A stretch of 34,820 bases of DNA from JAJFTV01 sp964426355 (GTDB lineage: Bacteria > Chloroflexota > Anaerolineae > Anaerolineales > Anaerolineaceae), in NCBI GenBank assembly GCA_964426355.1, contig CAYRRA010000018.1, positions 1 to 34,820 on the forward strand, read 5' to 3'. Positions 32,706 to 34,820 of this stretch are shown in pieces. Position numbers and translations under genes: made by a program. The first letter of the stretch is position 1, and every line of letters begins with the position of its first letter. Under the pieces are notes generated by a model. That model saw only the letters and a list, made by a program, of their open reading frames with translations. It had not been told where the DNA came from and did not search any database.

Positions 32706-33572
32706 CTACTTAAATAATGTTTCGAACACGGTATGCGCCTGGTCAATCGTTACGGGGTATTTGCCATCGAATTGCATGATGCCCTCTTTTTCCAGGCGGT
32801 ACGCATACTCGGTAACCTGTGGGGTGCGCAAACCTAATTCCTCGATGAGACCGACATTACTAAATACTTCTTGCGGGGTACCGTTGAGGATAATTTTGCC
32901 TTCGTGCATCAGGATCACCCGATCTGCATACGCCGCCATCACCTCAACTTCATGCTCTGCCATGATAACGGTCATCTTGCGTTCCTTATTGAGCTTGGCA
33001 GATACAGAAAACACCTCTTCTTTACCAATGGGGTCAACATTGGAGGTGGGCTCGTCCATCACCAGGATATTGGGGTGCATGGCTAACGCGGAAGCAATGG
33101 ATAACCGCTGCTGCTGTCCACCGGAAAGACCAAAAGGAGACCGCTCTTCCAAACCACTCAGACCCACTGTTTCCAGCGATTCTTTGATTCGGGAAACCAT
33201 TTCCTGGTACGTTATGCCCAGGTTCTCCAGCCCCAGTGCAATTTCCTCTGCCACCGACATCTGGCTGAGTTGAAACTCAGGGTTATCAAACACCATACCG
33301 ACATGCTTTGCCATCTCGCGCACAGGTGTATCATAGGTGTCATTTCCGTAAACCAGAACTTCGCCCTCAAAATCACCTGAGATCATGTTGGGAATGACGC
33401 CGTTAATACAAAGCTGAAGCGTGGTCTTTCCTGCGCCATTTAAACCGAGCAAAGCCACATACTCCCCTTCGTAAATTGTGAGATTAATGTCCTTCAACGC
33501 GGGTTGGTTACCTTCCCCTGCGTAAGTGAAGGTCACATTTTTAAACTCGATGATGGGTTTCTTTTCATCCAT
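32706..33572 (-). CDS. ecfA1: ECF transporter ATPase EcfA1-like
   Basis: 288 residues. Walker A GLNGAGKTT (43-51), signature LSGGQQQR (149-156), Walker B ILVMDEPTSNVD (169-180) and switch His207 (AEHEVE) are present. At the Q-loop, the usual VFQNP reads VFDNPEFQ: the glutamine is Asp96 (codon 33287-33285). With the altered EcfA2 signature, this means the composite site using this Walker A has two changed elements, whereas the other site is fully canonical. ATG 33572 has GAGG about 10 nt upstream. A strong hairpin (33590-33620) lies just in front of the ribosome site. The gene follows the small membrane protein by 127 bp. Confidence 0.92.
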   Translation of the reverse strand: MDEKKPIIEFKNVTFTYAGEGNQPALKDINLTIYEGEYVALLGLNGAGKTTLQLCINGVIPNMISGDFEGEVLVYGNDTYDTPVREMAKHVGMVFDNPEFQLSQMSVAEEIALGLENLGITYQEMVSRIKESLETVGLSGLEERSPFGLSGGQQQRLSIASALAMHPNILVMDEPTSNVDPIGKEEVFSVSAKLNKERKMTVIMAEHEVEVMAAYADRVILMHEGKIILNGTPQEVFSNVGLIEELGLRTPQVTEYAYRLEKEGIMQFDGKYPVTIDQAHTVFETLFK

Positions 33573-33589
33573 GCCTTATCCTCAAGATA

Positions 33590-33620
33590 TGGCGAGAGCG
33601 ACATCGCTGCGCTCTCGCCA
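33590..33620 (-). promoter_or_regulatory. Hairpin in front of ecfA1
   Basis: Perfect 11-bp stem tggcgagagcg / cgctctcgcca with a 9-nt loop, between the small membrane protein and EcfA1 genes. No T tract follows on the minus strand, so it looks like an mRNA-stability or partial-read-through element setting different levels for the S component and the ATPases, rather than a full terminator. Confidence 0.5.
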
Positions 33621-33699
33621 ATAAATTAACAACCAACAAGCTGTTTTTCAACAAGCCTGTCTGAGTGAACAAGCTCGCAGTAAAAAAACGTTGACTGCT

Positions 33700-33939
33700 C
33701 TATTCTTCGTCCTCGTCATCCTTGAACTTGGCAAATGTAACAGCAACACCAGCCAGGATGATGAAAACAGACAAAACGTACGTGGCGCCCAAAAGGATGC
33801 CGAAAGCTGAGCTGGAAACGAACTCAAGGTCAGAGATTTGCTGTGAGGTGCCGGGGAGCAGCAGGAGCAAGACGCCCAGACCGATGATTCCCAATCCCAA
33901 ACCTTCTTTGCCTCCAACACTTGCGGGTTTTTTAGCCAT
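33700..33939 (-). CDS. Small two-helix membrane protein in the ECF operon
   Basis: 79 residues. A short basic start with Gly (MAKKPASVGGKEG), a first hydrophobic helix (~residues 13-29, LGLGIIGLGVLLLLLPG), a loop of ~15 residues (TSQQISDLEFVSSSA), a second helix (~45-68, FGILLGATYVLSVFIILAG) and an acidic end KFKDDEDEE. Good ribosome site (AAAGGAG) before ATG 33939. It lies between the S component and EcfA1, 45 bp after the former. I do not know a family for it. Gene order suggests an accessory subunit of this transporter; it might also be an unrelated small membrane protein. Confidence 0.7.
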   Translation of the reverse strand: MAKKPASVGGKEGLGLGIIGLGVLLLLLPGTSQQISDLEFVSSSAFGILLGATYVLSVFIILAGVAVTFAKFKDDEDEE

Positions 33940-33984
33940 AATCTTTTCTCCTTTAAACTTACTCTATAGTCGCCTGATAAGCGA

Positions 33985-34674
33985 TTATTTAGCGATAGCC
34001 AGGGAAATCACGATCACGATTGCGCCGATGATCACACCCGCCAACGGGATGATGATCTTGCTGAGACCCTGTGCTTTAGGCAGTTTAATATCCTGGGTGA
34101 GGTTAGCAGGCAAAGCTTCAATAATCGCCAGAGCAACGTAACCCGCAATAATCTTGTCTGCCAGGGAAACCAGAATGTTGGAGGAGAAAACTGAGACGAG
34201 CAGGTTCTGCCCCATACCGATAAATGCTGCTGTCATCAGGTCAGCGAAGTGACCCGTGGCACCGCCGAAGACGAACACATAGATCGGTACAGCGGTGAGG
34301 CTGACAAAGAACGCGACGGCAACATTAACCAGGAAGAAACTCCACTGCTTCCGCGCCCAACCCCATTGATGGGCATAACCCCAAACCAACGCACCAATCA
34401 CGTTACATGCAGCAAAGGGCAGGCTGATAGGTCCGCTGATGAACGAGCTGACGATATTGGTGATCGCGCCAACCAGAGCGCCCCACCAGGGTCCCAGTAC
34501 AATGGCAACCACGGCGGTGCCGATCATGTCCAGGAAGATGGGCAGCTTCAAAGCTGTGTTGATATAGCCACCTACAATATTAAGCGCTGCGGCAACCGGA
34601 ACCAGCGCGACGACGTAGGTAAGTGGAATGCGTTTTTGTCGCTTTTTGGCGACTGCTTTTGCTTCAGATGCCAT
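33985..34674 (-). CDS. ECF transporter substrate-binding (S) component
   Basis: 229 residues. A basic cytoplasmic start (residues 1-17), about six membrane helices, and short polar C-terminal part. The first helix and following segment (LTYVVALVPVAAALN, then FLDMIGTAVVAIVLGPWWG and LVGAITNIVSSF) fit the S-component fold, with small-residue packing in helix 1 for EcfT contact. The family of substrate (riboflavin, thiamine, biotin and so on) is not apparent. Since three uridine phosphorylases follow in the operon, a pyrimidine nucleoside is the most probable ligand; this is inference from context. ATG 34674 has AAGGAG 8 nt upstream. It is the first gene of the operon seen here; the promoter was not identified in the 146 bp to the window edge. 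Confidence 0.82.
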   Translation of the reverse strand: MASEAKAVAKKRQKRIPLTYVVALVPVAAALNIVGGYINTALKLPIFLDMIGTAVVAIVLGPWWGALVGAITNIVSSFISGPISLPFAACNVIGALVWGYAHQWGWARKQWSFFLVNVAVAFFVSLTAVPIYVFVFGGATGHFADLMTAAFIGMGQNLLVSVFSSNILVSLADKIIAGYVALAIIEALPANLTQDIKLPKAQGLSKIIIPLAGVIIGAIVIVISLAIAK

Positions 34675-34820
34675 ATTTCTTTCTCCTTATATATGAATTC
34701 GTAAAATCACAACATCTCAGACTTTCTCGTCCTATTGTCCCTGTTTTTTGATCGGTTCTCCTTCCTGTTATGCATTTTTGGGTCCAACACACTTGCTTTC
34801 TGAAACTCGTCTTAAATAAC
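34675..34820 (-). other. Upstream region of the ECF operon
   Basis: 146 bp to the window edge. A ribosome site AAGGAG is visible for the S component. TATAAG near 34690 overlaps that site, so it is unlikely to be the working -10 box. No known riboswitch was recognised. The promoter may lie beyond the window. Confidence 0.4.

Noticed and set aside
34707..34775. 22-codon minus-strand ORF upstream of the S component as a third leader peptide
   Set aside because: Composition is Arg/Lys/Asn-rich, no -10 box at the leaderless distance, and no terminator between it and the S component.

Overview
The window is about 34.8 kb of a bacterial chromosome. It is a draft scaffold, with one run of exactly 100 N at 4769-4868. 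Gene content (a DUF3160 protein, an ECF transporter joined to tandem uridine phosphorylases, Pro/Thr-rich lipoproteins, large GT-C-like membrane proteins), roughly balanced base composition and repeated TATAAT boxes placed 6-8 nt before ATG codons suggest an uncultured Anaerolineae-like member of the Chloroflexota. That placement is inference from gene content; no rRNA or other phylogenetic marker was used. No tRNA, rRNA, CRISPR array, transposase or phage gene was seen.

Layout. 1-620: 3' end of a DUF3160 gene with a strong terminator. 742-2717: a promoter, a leaderless 28-codon leader ORF and an intrinsic terminator, then a SAM methyltransferase and a lipoprotein. 2724-4700: a second module of the same design (promoter, leaderless 31-codon ORF, terminator) in front of proS. 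4769-4868: gap. 4869-6921: a metallophosphoesterase, an MntA/HepT toxin-antitoxin pair whose toxin carries an in-frame stop, and a Nudix hydrolase. 6937-9700 (minus): a DUF115 protein and an orphan P-loop kinase/PEPCK-like protein. 9865-16940: a peptide-use locus (minus strand GntR regulator, M14 carboxypeptidase, two permeases and a lipoprotein binding protein; plus strand M20 peptidase) divergent around a perfect 30-bp palindrome. 16983-18758: SLC13 permease. 18934-23744: CapA-like protein and two polytopic membrane proteins of glycosyltransferase-C type. 23824-28011: CorC/HlyC-type CBS protein, lipoprotein, GNAT acetyltransferase, MFS permease. 28422-34674 (minus): ECF S component, a 79-residue two-helix membrane protein, EcfA1, EcfA2, EcfT and three uridine-phosphorylase paralogues in one apparent operon.

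Most notable. (1) Two leader-ORF/terminator modules with identical promoter-to-ATG geometry, where a segment of the leader ORF can pair with the 5' arm of the terminator: a candidate ribosome-dependent attenuation system on leaderless mRNAs. (2) The ECF-uridine phosphorylase operon, which looks like a dedicated nucleoside uptake and phosphorolysis system. It has an unexplained small membrane protein and an ATPase pair whose Q-loop and signature changes fall in the same composite ATP site. (3) A HepT toxin cut by a TAA just before its catalytic motif. (4) A perfect 15-bp inverted repeat inside the CapA coding sequence. (5) A 30-bp palindrome that is the likely operator of the peptide locus.
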